Assembly: GCA_049999765.1 (NCBI GenBank)
Contig: JBNGIQ010007857.1
Coordinates: 1 to 22,738 of the forward strand
From: Phaeoceros laevis
Taxonomy: Eukaryota > Anthocerotophyta > Anthocerotopsida > Notothyladales
Direction: 5' to 3'
DNA length: 22,738 bases
Part shown: piece by piece, positions 8,562-17,620 of the stretch
Layout of the letters: each line of letters opens with the position of its first letter
Numbering within the stretch: the stretch's first letter is position 1
The notes under the pieces: model-generated
Databases searched by the model: none
What the model was told of the DNA's origin: nothing
The model's input: the letters and a program-made list of their open reading frames with translations, nothing else
Translations under genes and position numbers: made by a program

Positions 8562-10140
8562 ATCCTAAGGATGGCCGACCAATCACGCAGATTGCCAGCA
8601 GGGCAACTGAAGGAGGTGCCAACGATTATTGGTGGTGTGACGTTCTTGCTAAACTACATGGTGTTGAAGCCGGTGAGCAACATTGGTTACACCGTTCTGA
8701 TAGGATGACCACGGTTGTACGGTGCACGGGCCCGAATGGATTGGCATCGTCAGAAGCTATGGTTCTTGGATCCTAACGTGCAGGCTACGAGACGGAATCG
8801 AGCCACCGTATCGTGGGGACACCCACCAGATGGAGGAGAGACATCTGAGACGACAGAGGGTTGCACATCAGAGGAGGATTCAAGTTATGATACTGATGGT
8901 GAGTCTGGTGTGGAGGTGAATTTCACTACGAGACGGACAAGTGTTAACCATGTCGAAGTGGAGGATGCAACTCTGGAGGACTTTCTTCTAGAGGAGAGCG
9001 CAGAATATGTGAGCTTGCCAACGACGGAGTCGTTCACCTTTGATTGCTTGGTTGATGATGTTCTTAACTCCTATGTGGTGGAGGATTTTTTGGGTTGTCT
9101 ACACAACGAACCGGTGTCAGAATGCCCTACAGAAGAGGTGTTTGGCATCGTTGCTCCATAGAGGCCGAAAAGGAGCTTATGTTGTATCAACTGGGCATAG
9201 GCAAGGATGATGACGATGGGAGTTGGATGGATGCGTTTTTGAAAGAGGAACAAGACGAGCTCTCCGGCATTCGTCCTCTACCTGCCGTTGTGGCTGAAGA
9301 GGAGGAGGTCTCTGAGTGGGAAGGTATGTCCAGGGGGGTGGCCGTTGATTGAAGACTACCCCAACGGATGGTCATCCGATGATGAGGAGGATTAAGACAC
9401 GGATGCGATGCCGTGGGCCGCATCGTCTGATGATGAAGACGAGTGGGAATCAAAAGGGTCCACTAACCATGCAGACTTTGAAGGCAACATTTCGAAGGAG
9501 TCCGACGATGACAATGAGGAAAAGACGCTGGAGGAGCTGCTGGTAGAGTTCAAGGACTTTGCTGACTTGTGCAGGAAGGCTGTGCTTGTGGTGAAGCTTA
9601 GGTCTATCCTTCTGACAAAGATGAGAGAGAGGAAACGAAAGAGGACGCCCTTGCTGTTGGCAAGGAACCGTCATTCTTCGGATGGCAATATGTCAGTAGG
9701 TAGCTGGACTGCTACGGGCAACAGGAAGCCTTTGGGGGCTAGAAGGACTGACCCTTCATCCCGAAGGAAGCATGAGGACGTGCTGGAGGTTGGCACTGCT
9801 GAGGGTGGGGGTGTTGGAGCTCAACGCTCGCCTTGGTCCTTTGAAGAACAGAAGGCCACATTCAAGGCAGGTGCCCGTCGCCGGAAACACGGAAGACGAC
9901 CGTCAGATGGACTGTCGTCAGTAGGTAGGACACCGGAGGGCTCGGAAGAGATGGACAATGAAGATGAATCCGGGGACGAGCCGTCTGGGGACGAAGCCTC
10001 TCATGACGAAAGTTCCGATGACGAAGGACATGGACCACATTACTGGGAGCCTTTGTCCGTGAGAGATGAAGATTGGTTAGTGAAGACGGAGCCCAGCCAC
10101 AAGGAGGGGATTGTGAATTCCGACGACTGGGAGGAAGTTG
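8562..10140 (+). pseudogene. Gypsy protease tail and long acidic linker before RT
   Basis: The frame continues past TAG 8559 with the protease tail (LRMADQSRRLP, IIGGVTFLLNYMVLKPV), hits TGA 8706-8708 inside the VLIG..LYGAR motif, and goes on to TAG 9159-9161. A neighbouring frame then carries it (about 9160-9330: KDDDDGSWMDAFLKEEQDEL) until a G-rich run near 9330, after which the first frame resumes with a TAA at 9393. Beyond the protease the protein is very acidic and low in complexity (SSDDEDEWESKG, DESGDEPSGDEASHDESSDD), broken by a basic patch (RERKRKRTPLLLARNR). In all there are roughly 450 residues with no known fold between protease and RT. Such spacers vary among plant gypsy elements, and this one is unusually long and charged. 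Function unknown. Confidence 0.8.
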
Positions 10141-11132
10141 AAATACTTCCCGGCAAGAAGCTTCGTATAGCGAAGCACTTGAAGGGGGATCTGCGAGATG
10201 CAATTGTTAAACTCGTGGCCGAGTTTTCAGATGTATTTGCGTGGACCATTACTGACGTGAAGGGTATACTACGGGAGTTGGGAGAGCACCGTATAGATTT
10301 GAAGGATGGAGCCGTCCCTGTACGGCAACGTCAGTATCGTCTCAACCCCAAGTCCTCATTGAAGGTGAAGGAGGTAGTGGGCGAGTATCTGAAGGGAGGA
10401 ATTATCTATCTAGTGGAGACGAGAGAGTGGGTATCCCCCATCATTGTTCAACCGAAGAAGATGCCAGGGAAAATCCGTGTTTGTCAAGACTTCAGACGCC
10501 TCAACGCAGCGACGAAGAAGGACCATCATCCTCTTCCGTTCACTGACGGCGTGCTGGATCAAGTGGCAGGTCATGAGATGTACAGCTTTCTGGACGGATA
10601 CGGAGAGTATAATCAAGTGCATCTTAGAGAGGAGGACCGGTCCAAGACGACTTTCACAACGGATTGGGGAATGTTTGCCTATACGAAGTTGCCGTTTGGG
10701 TTATGCAATGCGCCGGCTACGTTCCAGCGGATCGTCAACAAGATTTTTCAGGCGTATCTTCATAGGTTTATGGAAGTATTTCTTGATGATTTTTGTGTCT
10801 ATGGTAAGACGGTAGACTATGTAGAGCATCTAAGGCAGTGTTTGCAGAAGTGCAGAGAGACACAGATGAGCCTACATCCTGAGTAGTGCTACTTCGGGAT
10901 GTTGGAGGGCATTTTGCTTGGGCACAGGATTTCTCAGAGGGGCTTGGAGGTGGATCAGGACAAGGTGGAGGTTATTCAAAAGTTGGAGCCTCCTACAAAC
11001 CTTCGTCAGTTGAGGGGATTTCTTGGCATGGTGGGTTATTACCGCCGTTTCATTACGAAGTTCGCTACGAAGGCTGCGCGACTTACTGCTCTTTTGAGGA
11101 AGGATGCTCCGTATGACTGGACGGACGCATAG
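10141..11132 (+). pseudogene. Gypsy reverse transcriptase domain
   Basis: RNA-dependent DNA polymerase of the element. It starts near AKHLKGDLRD and runs through FSDVFAW, WVSPIIVQPKK and RVCQDFRRLNAATKKDHHPL. The first catalytic Asp is in SFLDGYGEYNQ (codon 10593-10595). GLCNAPATFQRIV and the catalytic pair in VFLDDFCVYG (10785-10790) follow, so all three catalytic residues are present. TAG 10884-10886 follows LHPE, and the same frame continues with the thumb region (LEGILLGHRIS, LRGFLGMVGYYRRFI) to a second TAG at 11130-11132. The domain is complete in sequence but interrupted twice near its end. Confidence 0.9.
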
Positions 11133-11829
11133 CAGCAGGCGTGGAAGGTGCTTAAGGGAGATCTTGTGAAGGCACCCACGTTGCGTGGTCCGGACAGGGA
11201 GAAGCCGTTTCATGTGTACATGGATGTATCGTCATCAGCTATCGGTGTAGTTTTGAGCCAGAAGGAAGGAATGAAGGACTACCCGATTTATTACGCCAGC
11301 AGACAACTCTCGGATGCGGAGAAGAAGTATACGACGACCAAGAGAGAAGGTTTGGGCATAGTTTATGCTTGCAAAAAGTTTCGTCATTACTTTTTGGGCT
11401 ATGATTTTACATTCTATACGGATCACTATGCCCTCAAGCATTTGGTGAAGAAGGCAGATTTGTCAAGATGGATTGCTAGGTGGATTCTTCTACTTCAAGA
11501 GTTCAACTATACGGTGGAAACACGACAGGGGAATCAACATGTTAATGCAGATTTTCTGTCTCGTGTGCAAACGAAGGAAGAGAAGACGGCCATTGAAGAT
11601 TCGTTTCCTGACGAGGAGTTGTTCAGTGTAATCATGTTCGGTGGGAGTAAGAAGTATATGAAGCGTTCTGTAAGGAAGCTGTCAGGTCGTTTGCCTGGAC
11701 AGACGGGAGAGGTATCGTATCAGCCAGTGGAAGCATGGTTGGCTGAACTTGTTGCAGAGGAGGAGGCAGTTCACTTGGTTCCCAATGGTCAGAACGAGAG
11801 GGATCGTACGGCAAGAAATGAGGTGGGGA
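11133..11829 (+). pseudogene. Gypsy RNase H domain and connector
   Basis: This continues in the RT frame after TAG 11130. RNase H removes the RNA template during reverse transcription. The motifs FHVYMDVSSSAIGVVLSQ (first Asp), YYASRQLSDAEKKYTTTKRE (Glu), FYTDHYALKHL (third acidic residue) and the ending NADFLSR are all present and in order. This stretch has no internal stop. A poorly conserved connector (about 11570-11830) with a Lys/Arg-rich centre leads to the integrase zinc finger. Confidence 0.88.
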
Positions 11830-13099
11830 GCACGCCTCCAGATCGTCATACTTACAAGGATATTAGGAATTTTCTTGAGCATCAGGTATTGCCGGATGGG
11901 CTCTCTAACGAGGCGAAGACAGTCTTCATTCATAAATGTGCATCTTACACTTTGATTGAGGGGTTGCTGTTCAAGTTGGGACCAGACGAGGAGCTTAGAC
12001 GATGTTTAGAAGGGCGTCAAGTTCAACAGGTTCTTCGTGCTATGCATGAGGAAGAGGGTGGTGGACACTATGCTATGAAGAACACGCTGAAGAAGACGTT
12101 GGAGGCAGGGTATTGTGGGCAACTATGTATCGAGATACTGCGGAGTTTGTACAAAAGTGTGATGCATGTCAGAGTGTTGGAAGGCCGACGGCAACGACTC
12201 GTTGGCCGTTGACTACGATCCTACCTTTGGCGCCTTTTGAGAAGTGGGGCATAGATTTCATCGGCCCGATTCAGCCACCTACTCGTGGAACGAGACGAAG
12301 GTACATTTTGCTTGCTACTGATTATTGTACGAAGATGGTGGAAGCAGAAGCAGTGAAGGCAGACGATGCGAAGACGGTAGCCAAGTTTTTATTTGAGAAC
12401 ATCATTAAGAGGTACGGCTGTCCGTTGGAGTTAGTGAGTGACAGGGGTACGCACTTCCTCAACGAGACGATAGCAGCGATGACGACGTACTTCAATATCA
12501 AGCATAGGAAGACGACGCAGTACAACCCGAAGGCGAATGGTTTGACAGAGAAGGCTAATGGTTTGGTGACAAAGATCCTGAAGAAGGTGACAACGGAGTA
12601 TACATACGACTGCGACACTAAGTTGCACTCAGTGCTTTGGGCGTATCGTACTGTAGAGAAGGTTACAACGATGCGGACTCTATTCTTCCTTACATACGGC
12701 TTGTCTCTGATCATGCCTATTGAGTTTGTAATTCCAACCTTTCGAGTTGCGGTGAAGGACAGATTGGGTGTTGATGAGAGTCAGCTAGAACGACTGATGA
12801 GTTTTATGAAATTTGAGGAGGAGAAGGCCGTAGCTCAGGACTGGACGGCTATCATCCAAGAACGACGGAAGCTGGCTTATGATGATAAGCTGCGTGAGCA
12901 TCATGTGAGGACGAGAGATCTGGTTCTCCTGTATGACAGCAGGTACCAGAGGTTTCCGGGGAAGTTGCATTTGCGATGGACGGGTCCTTACAGAGTGGTG
13001 GAGATGTTTCCTAACGGGAGTTTGCAGTTGGAGGAACTGAATGGAACGCCCTTTGGTGTTCGTGTCAACGGGTGGCGTGTCAAGCAATATTTTCAGTAA
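11830..13099 (+). pseudogene. Gypsy integrase domain (D,D35E) with GPY/F module
   Basis: Integrase inserts the element DNA into the genome. The HHCC finger starts at MHEEEGGGHYAM (about 12040) and ends at CDACQ. It is split by a one-base deletion close to 12116, which moves the frame from the one ending at 12212 to the one open from 12113 to TAA 13097-13099. The catalytic residues are all present: Asp in GIDFIGP (12254-12256), Asp in VSDRGTHF (12440-12442) and Glu in GLTEKANG (12548-12550), with exactly 35 residues between the second Asp and the Glu. The C-terminal part has LVLLYDSRYQRFPGKL and the GPY/F-like WTGPYRVVEMF, ending at VKQYFQ with no chromodomain. From 12113 to 13099 the frame is uninterrupted. 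Confidence 0.92.
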
Positions 13100-13100
13100 G

Positions 13101-13120
13101 TGTCTGCGGGGTCGCAGACA
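13101..13120. repeat. Perfect hairpin just after the gypsy integrase stop
   Basis: TGTCTGCG (13101-13108) and CGCAGACA (13113-13120) are perfect 8-bp arms around a 4-base loop. The hairpin begins one base after the TAA of pol and ends three bases before the polypurine tract. It is GC-rich and not followed by a T-run, so it is not a bacterial-type terminator. It could structure the 3' end of the element RNA. Confidence 0.85.
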
Positions 13121-13123
13121 TTT

Positions 13124-13134
13124 GAGGTGGGGAG
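13124..13134 (+). other. Gypsy polypurine tract
   Basis: GAGGTGGGGAG is purine-rich apart from a single T and lies 24 bases after the pol stop, where plus-strand priming occurs and the 3' LTR should begin. The next bases (CATTACAC) do not start with the usual TG. The first convincing LTR-like start, TGTGGTGACCCAC, lies just beyond the assembly gap. Confidence 0.65.
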
Positions 13135-13157
13135 CATTACACATCTTAGGAAGACAA

Positions 13158-13257
13158 NNNNNNNNNNNNNNNNNNNNNNNNNNNNNNNNNNNNNNNNNNN
13201 NNNNNNNNNNNNNNNNNNNNNNNNNNNNNNNNNNNNNNNNNNNNNNNNNNNNNNNNN
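13158..13257. other. Assembly gap (100 N)
   Basis: Exactly one hundred N's, a conventional length for a gap of unknown size. It sits at the expected internal/3' LTR junction of the gypsy element, so the LTR border cannot be read. Confidence 0.95.
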
Positions 13258-16180
13258 TGTGGTGACCCACTTGTTGGTTTAATAATACTGGAATGTTTTT
13301 TTTGTTGTTTTTGTTTAATAAACGGCTAACCCGTTTGTAATAACAGTTGACGTGCCGTACGTTAATTAATTATGGTTAATTAACTGATGGTGAGTTAGTG
13401 GGGAGCTAACCTGTGGTTATGTGAGGACGAGGGTTTCATCCCAGGATGTGTACGGCATGTGGAAACGGCAACGGATGTGCTGAGGGTTGTTTCCGTATGT
13501 CGGAACAAGCTAGGGCTGTATCCTGAGTTGTGGCCGCATGGCCGACAACGGTGAAACACATGTCAATAGGGGTTCCCGACGATGGGGCTTAGCCTGGTAT
13601 GGTTTTTATGTATGACCGTATGTGTATCGGCATAGTACAAGTATCAAGGGTTTTACGGTCCGTACCGTCAAATATGTTTTGATATGCTACGGATGGCGTC
13701 TACGGTACGGACACATGCGTAGGCATGTTAAGGCATGGGCCACATGCAACCATGATGATTATGCAATTTTCCATTATGAGTTAATGTAATTTTTGGCACT
13801 TTCCACTCTGGGAAGGGTTTGCCACTTAAAACCCCGACTTGCGGAAAAGACCGTAATTAGTTTGATGCATGTCTGAAGCTTGTGGCGGTGTTGTGTAAGC
13901 TTTTGGGTGCCAAGTAGCAACCACAGCCAGCTGGGATCAACAATTTGTAGGTGGTGATGTGTGTGCCCTCACAATTGCATGGCGCAAGCTAGGAGGTGTG
14001 GCACAAGTTGGGATTTGAGGAGGGGTGCACAGTTTGGTGGCGCTGGGAGCTAGGAAGGGGCGCAAGTGTGCAATCTACCTCCCTCACTCCCCCTCTTGGG
14101 GTTTTTGGCTATATTTTAATGTGCTTCGGTTGCCAGCACAACCTGGTCATGAAGGCTGTAGGTACAAGGGTGGTGTAGAGCAGGGCAGCAGGTCTTAATG
14201 TGGCGTAAAGTCAACAGGAGAGCGCATGGTAGGGTGGTGAGGAAGGAATCTTCCCTCCCCCACCCTTGATGTCCTTTTTCAATTTGTTTAATGATGTTGG
14301 CTGCTGGCACGCCTCCCTAGCAGGTTGCGTGTTGGCTGCAAGTGACCAGGCGGGCCGGTCTAGGTGGAGAAGTGGACCGGGCTGCAAGGAAGGGCTAGAA
14401 GGGATCTTTATTTCCTCTTCTTGGAGCCTAGCTCTCCTCTTTAAAATGATGTTTATGGGTTGCCTTGGGGTGCGTGCTGGATTTGAGCCTGGCCAGGTTG
14501 GGATTTGGCAGTACCAACTAGGTACCACCCACAGGAAACCGTGCGGACAAGGAGGGGCCATGAATGGGTTCTTTTTAATTTTCTTTTTGCTCAAGGACCC
14601 ATTCACACTATCCCATGGATAGGTGCGCTACCATAGGGACCGGGTTGAAGGCCAATGTTGCAGGTTATGATGTGGAGAGGGATTCTGACCCTTCTTTGTG
14701 TCTCCTAATTAATTCCTTGTACTGGCTAGCTGCCCACCATGCATGATGACTCTTTCAGATACTTGGGTGAGGCCCAAGGCAGCTTTTATTAAATTTGTTG
14801 TGCTAGTGGCACATGGCTGCAGATCAAGAGAAGGGTCATCTAGGTGTCCTTACAGGGGTTCTAGCTTGCAACATTTTATGCTTGGAGTTCTGGGTGTCTG
14901 CTTGACCCGAGAATTTAAGGAGACATCCACAGAGAGGCAAGGAGCAGGATAAAATTATTCTGGGCCGTACCGTAGTAAGACGGGCTGTCCCGTAATTTGT
15001 ACGGTTCGTACCGTAATTCCGCAGGGCCGTAGTTTAAGGGCACGGGCCCGGTTGTAAGACAAGCCGTGGCAGTTGAACTAGGTGTGGCTAGCGGGCCACT
15101 TGTTTAGGAGGCCACAACGGCGTGAAATGAAGCAAGAGAATGCTTGGGCCAATGTCGTAATTCCGAGCAGAGTTGCCGTGAAGTCTTGCATAATTTTCTG
15201 GAGGTTACAGGAGGGCAGCCAGGCACAAGGGAGTTGAGTTCATGTGTCTGCAGCTTCTCCAGGCTTCAAGAAAATTCCTGCAGCCGTATTCCGTAGCTCG
15301 GAGACGGTTTGGAGTTTGTTTTGACCACGGGACAACTGCTGAAGCCAACGTTAATGGCGACGACACGGGTGATGCTTGAGTACGAGCCGGTACAATAGGA
15401 TTGTGTAGAAATGCTAAGTGTTTGCTTGTTGTTTCGTATGTTTTGATTCCGTAGGTTGTAGTCCGTAGCTAGTACGGACGGCTATGAATAAATATGCAGT
15501 TAGGTTAGTTAATAAGAGTTAAGTTAGAAGGGGGGCCCGCCCTATCTTCTTAGTGAGATAGGATAGGGTAGAGTGAGGTGGACCAATAGGGTTCAAGGCA
15601 ATTTCTCTGGCCAATGGGGAGCAGATCTTCAGATCTAGAGTGAGGTGGTCCACCCTCACACTATATATGTCCACCTTCTCTCTTAATTCAATGTCATTGT
15701 TGTGCCTAGCCTTTCCAAGAGTGGGAGCTGGAGCTCTCCATCCCTCTGGTGCTGCCACACTTTTACCCCGTACGGATACGAAGGCTCATTGGTCGTACCG
15801 TGCGGCTGGTGCCCAAGGCCCGTTGCTCATTTGTCGTGTGAACCATTGTGGGAGTCTACAGGTCTCCTAGGTCCGTGTCGTCAGGAGCATTCGTTCCATC
15901 CACGGCAGAGATCCCCGTTGGCGGCGGTATTGCTTTGTAGTAGCGCACAAGTTGAGCTTTCGTGTCTTCGCGGCCAGAAACGTCTGAGCCAGGCGATGAG
16001 CTGAACGCTGGTGACAGCAGCTCAGTAGGCCATTGCCACAACACCTCGGTGGTAGTTAGGTAGCTAGGATACTGTATGCTCGGGAGCTGCAGCTGTTTAT
16101 TGTTGGTGGATATTGTTGGTGGATGTTGGCGTAGGTTGAGCTTCAGTGTGGTTCAGCAAGTGGCCCTAGGGAAAGCTCTT
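13258..16180 (+). other. Gene-free, ACGG/CCGT-rich stretch; candidate long gypsy 3' LTR
   Basis: No open frame here has protein character. It starts with TGTGGTGACCCAC, which resembles a plant gypsy LTR start. Visible items are AATAAA at 13317 and 15487, a perfect inverted repeat GTTAATTAA/TTAATTAAC at 13361-13384, a palindromic TACGGT-TCGT-ACCGTA at 15000-15015, further TACGGTACGG-like words at 13655, 13701, 14965 and about 15770, and two loosely similar blocks at about 14242 and 14396. A promoter-like block lies at 15567-15668. If all of this is one LTR it is about 2.8 kb, long but known for Tat/Athila-type elements. The lack of a matching 5' LTR keeps this an inference. Confidence 0.4.
15567..15668 (+). 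promoter_or_regulatory. Promoter-like block: direct repeats, two CCAAT boxes, TATA box
   Basis: GAGTGAGGTGG(A/T)CCA occurs at about 15571-15585 and 15640-15654. Between them lie CCAAT at 15583 and 15611 and the palindrome AGATCT-TC-AGATCT near 15626-15639. TATATAT follows at 15662-15668. The arrangement fits a polymerase II promoter reading rightward, possibly the U3 of a gypsy LTR. Confidence 0.5.
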
Positions 16181-16181
16181 A

Positions 16182-16500
16182 GAAGGTCCCCTAAACGAGC
16201 TTGTGGCTTTAGAATTTTCTACAGGTGCGACCGTGGGGAGAGCCGAAGGTCCCCTAAACAGCCTCGTATGGTTTGAAGGTGATACAAGACGGAGGCGCAA
16301 GTGGTTCTGGCGCCGTTGTGGTTGGACGAGCCTGAGGATGGCCGGCAGGACGAGAGGTCGTTTGTCGTGTTGAAGGGCTCTCCTACGACAAGCTGTGGGG
16401 TGATGGTGACGAGGCGTGCCTGAGGATAGTGGGCAGGACGAGAGGTCTGCCGTGCTGAAGGGCTCGTCGACTACGGGTTGCAAGGTGTTGGAGTGGAGTA
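16182..16500. repeat. Two short tandem duplications
   Basis: GAAGGTCCCCTAAAC is found at 16182-16196 and 16245-16259, a 63-bp period with weaker similarity downstream of each copy. Next to it an ~87-bp unit is duplicated: CCTGAGGATrG-GGCAGGACGAGAGGT and GTGyTGAAGGGCTC occur at 16331-16380 and again at 16419-16465. An 11-base TGGCGCCGTTG at 16309-16319 between the two sets resembles a plant gypsy primer binding site, but no LTR end precedes it. Confidence 0.7.
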
Positions 16501-16731
16501 ACTCTCAGGGGTTGGCCGTTGGCGACGGTGTAGGTAGTTTTGCGCCATGTCAGGTGGCTAAGCCTGGGGTTTGTGGTGGTTTTGGTTGTGTCTGACGGGA
16601 CAAAAGTCCTGAAAGGCAAGTTTAGTCGTATCTAGTGCCCGTTTAGGTTGTCATTGCTCATATATGAGTCTCCGTGGGAATGAAACCCCTTATACTACGA
16701 TAGATACGGGGATAAATTCTACCCTGGGTTG
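16501..16731. other. No gene seen; border between two elements not resolved
   Basis: Neither strand shows a convincing frame. The sequence must contain the junction between the gypsy-derived region on the left and the minus-strand LTR element on the right, or a deletion, because the second LTR of that element is not found. Confidence 0.4.
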
Positions 16732-17346
16732 CTACAACTCCTGTCTCGGCTGAGGCACCTCCCTGTGCTGTACAGGTGCTGGGAATCTCCGAGGGCGTGT
16801 GTTATCAGGGTAATACAAGTTTTCTACAAATTGTGCATGATTGTAACAATGGTGTTGTGGATAGTTTGATTGTGCAGGGTAGAAGGCAGGCTGCCGTGAC
16901 CTGTTCACTAGGAACTCATTAGACGTAAAGTGCCCTCGTGTCTCAGCTATGAACTGATCCAGACAGTTGTGTCTTCTTCCCCGACGCTGCCTACGAACAC
17001 CACTGCGCCACGACCCCATGCTCAACAAGTAAGTTTTGAATGCGGCAGCACTCCTGCCACACACCGCAACATATTCCTCTCCATTCCAGCACTTGTCACA
17101 GCAACTGCGCTTCAACTGACCGCTCTCCTGTGCGTAGGCACTCTATGATCGGCGGCAACAAAGGACGACCTTCACCTTGCGATGAGGACCGCTCTTCACA
17201 TGGATGCTCCTCCGGCGCACCCGTAGTTCCTCACGCCATAGCAGCCCTCTGATGGCGCCTGCTATAAGATGCTTAAACTCATCATCCAAGAACTGAGCCA
17301 AGTAGTTAAGCCACCCAATCCAATGCTGTAGATCGGGCGCGACCAT
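16732..17346 (-). pseudogene. Unrecognised reading frame at the gag position of the minus-strand LTR element
   Basis: The frame begins with ATG 17346, only 14 bp after the primer binding site, and runs to TAG 16732-16734 with one in-frame TAG at 17143-17145, about 205 residues in all. The first part (MVAPDLQHWIGWLNYLAQFL) has aromatic and hydrophobic spacing like the start of a small capsid protein. The second part has a cysteine cluster (SCCDKCWNGEEYVAVCGR), a basic stretch (GVRRQRRGRRHN) and a Pro/Gln/Tyr-rich tail (FYPAQSNYPQHHCYNHAQ). I do not recognise a known gag, protease or RT, and the spacing of the cysteines is not CCHC. The element is therefore probably non-autonomous, carrying its own small protein or a captured gene fragment. 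A diverged gag remains possible. Confidence 0.5.
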
Positions 17347-17360
17347 TGCTACCGCCGCGT

Positions 17361-17381
17361 GTTAATGAGGCTCTGATACCA
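17361..17381 (-). other. Primer binding site for initiator tRNA-Met
   Basis: On the minus strand the sequence directly after the LTR begins TGGTATCAGAGC and continues CCTCATTAAC. This is the standard primer binding site of plant copia elements, complementary to the 3' end of initiator methionine tRNA. It fixes the orientation of the element and identifies the adjacent LTR as the 5' one. Confidence 0.93.
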
Positions 17382-17620
17382 TGTTGCGTTTAGCACTAGA
17401 ACGGTCAGACATTTGTAGTGGGACAGCGTTGCATTGCAAGAAGCTAGCGTGAGCAGATAGACCACGCAAGTGAGAGTCAGGTGGCCATGTAACCGTCTCG
17501 GCCAATAACCGTCATCTAACCCCTAGTAGTTAAGTTAACTAGAGTTCAAAATCGACTAACCCCTAATTAACCTATAACAACGTTTTTTACTTCATTACTC
17601 CGTGTATTAGGGTTCCAACA
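17382..17620 (-). repeat. 5' LTR of a minus-strand copia-type element (239 bp)
   Basis: The LTR is bounded by TGTTG on the left and CAACA on the right (plus strand), a 5-bp terminal inverted repeat. In element sense it starts TGTTGGAACC and ends CGCAACA directly before the primer binding site. Inside, CTAACCCCTA is repeated at 17516-17525 and 17556-17565. The right edge cuts the DUF4216 region of the CACTA transposase, so the next bases GTTAT (17621-17625) may be the target-site duplication. The other LTR was not found in the window. Confidence 0.88.

Larger units (their letters stand above)
6701..13134 (+). mobile_element. Ty3/gypsy retrotransposon, decayed, non-chromovirus (Tat/Athila-like) type
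   Basis: Domain order gag (zinc knuckles), protease, RT, RNase H, integrase identifies Ty3/gypsy. The protein ends after a GPY/F-type module (WTGPYRVVEMF, then VNGWRVKQYFQ) with no chromodomain, and the RT has the KDHHPLPF and GLCNAPATFQR blocks, so it fits the plant OTA (Tat/Athila) branch. In-frame stops lie at 8559-8561 (TAG), 8706-8708 (TGA), 9159-9161 (TAG), 9393-9395 (TAA), 10884-10886 (TAG) and 11130-11132 (TAG). Frame changes occur near 6710, 6900, 9160, 9330 and 12116. A polypurine tract at 13124-13134 marks the 3' end of the internal part. The 5' LTR and primer binding site are not recognisable. Confidence 0.9.

Noticed and set aside
14211-14622. Open frames on both strands at 14.2-14.6 kb
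   Set aside because: Low-complexity composition, no conserved motif, and overlapping frames on both strands indicate chance openness in GC-rich DNA.
16309-16319. TGGCGCCGTTG, resembling a gypsy primer binding site
   Set aside because: No LTR end (CA) directly precedes it, the bases that follow do not continue the usual tRNA match, and no gag follows. Probably chance within repeated sequence.
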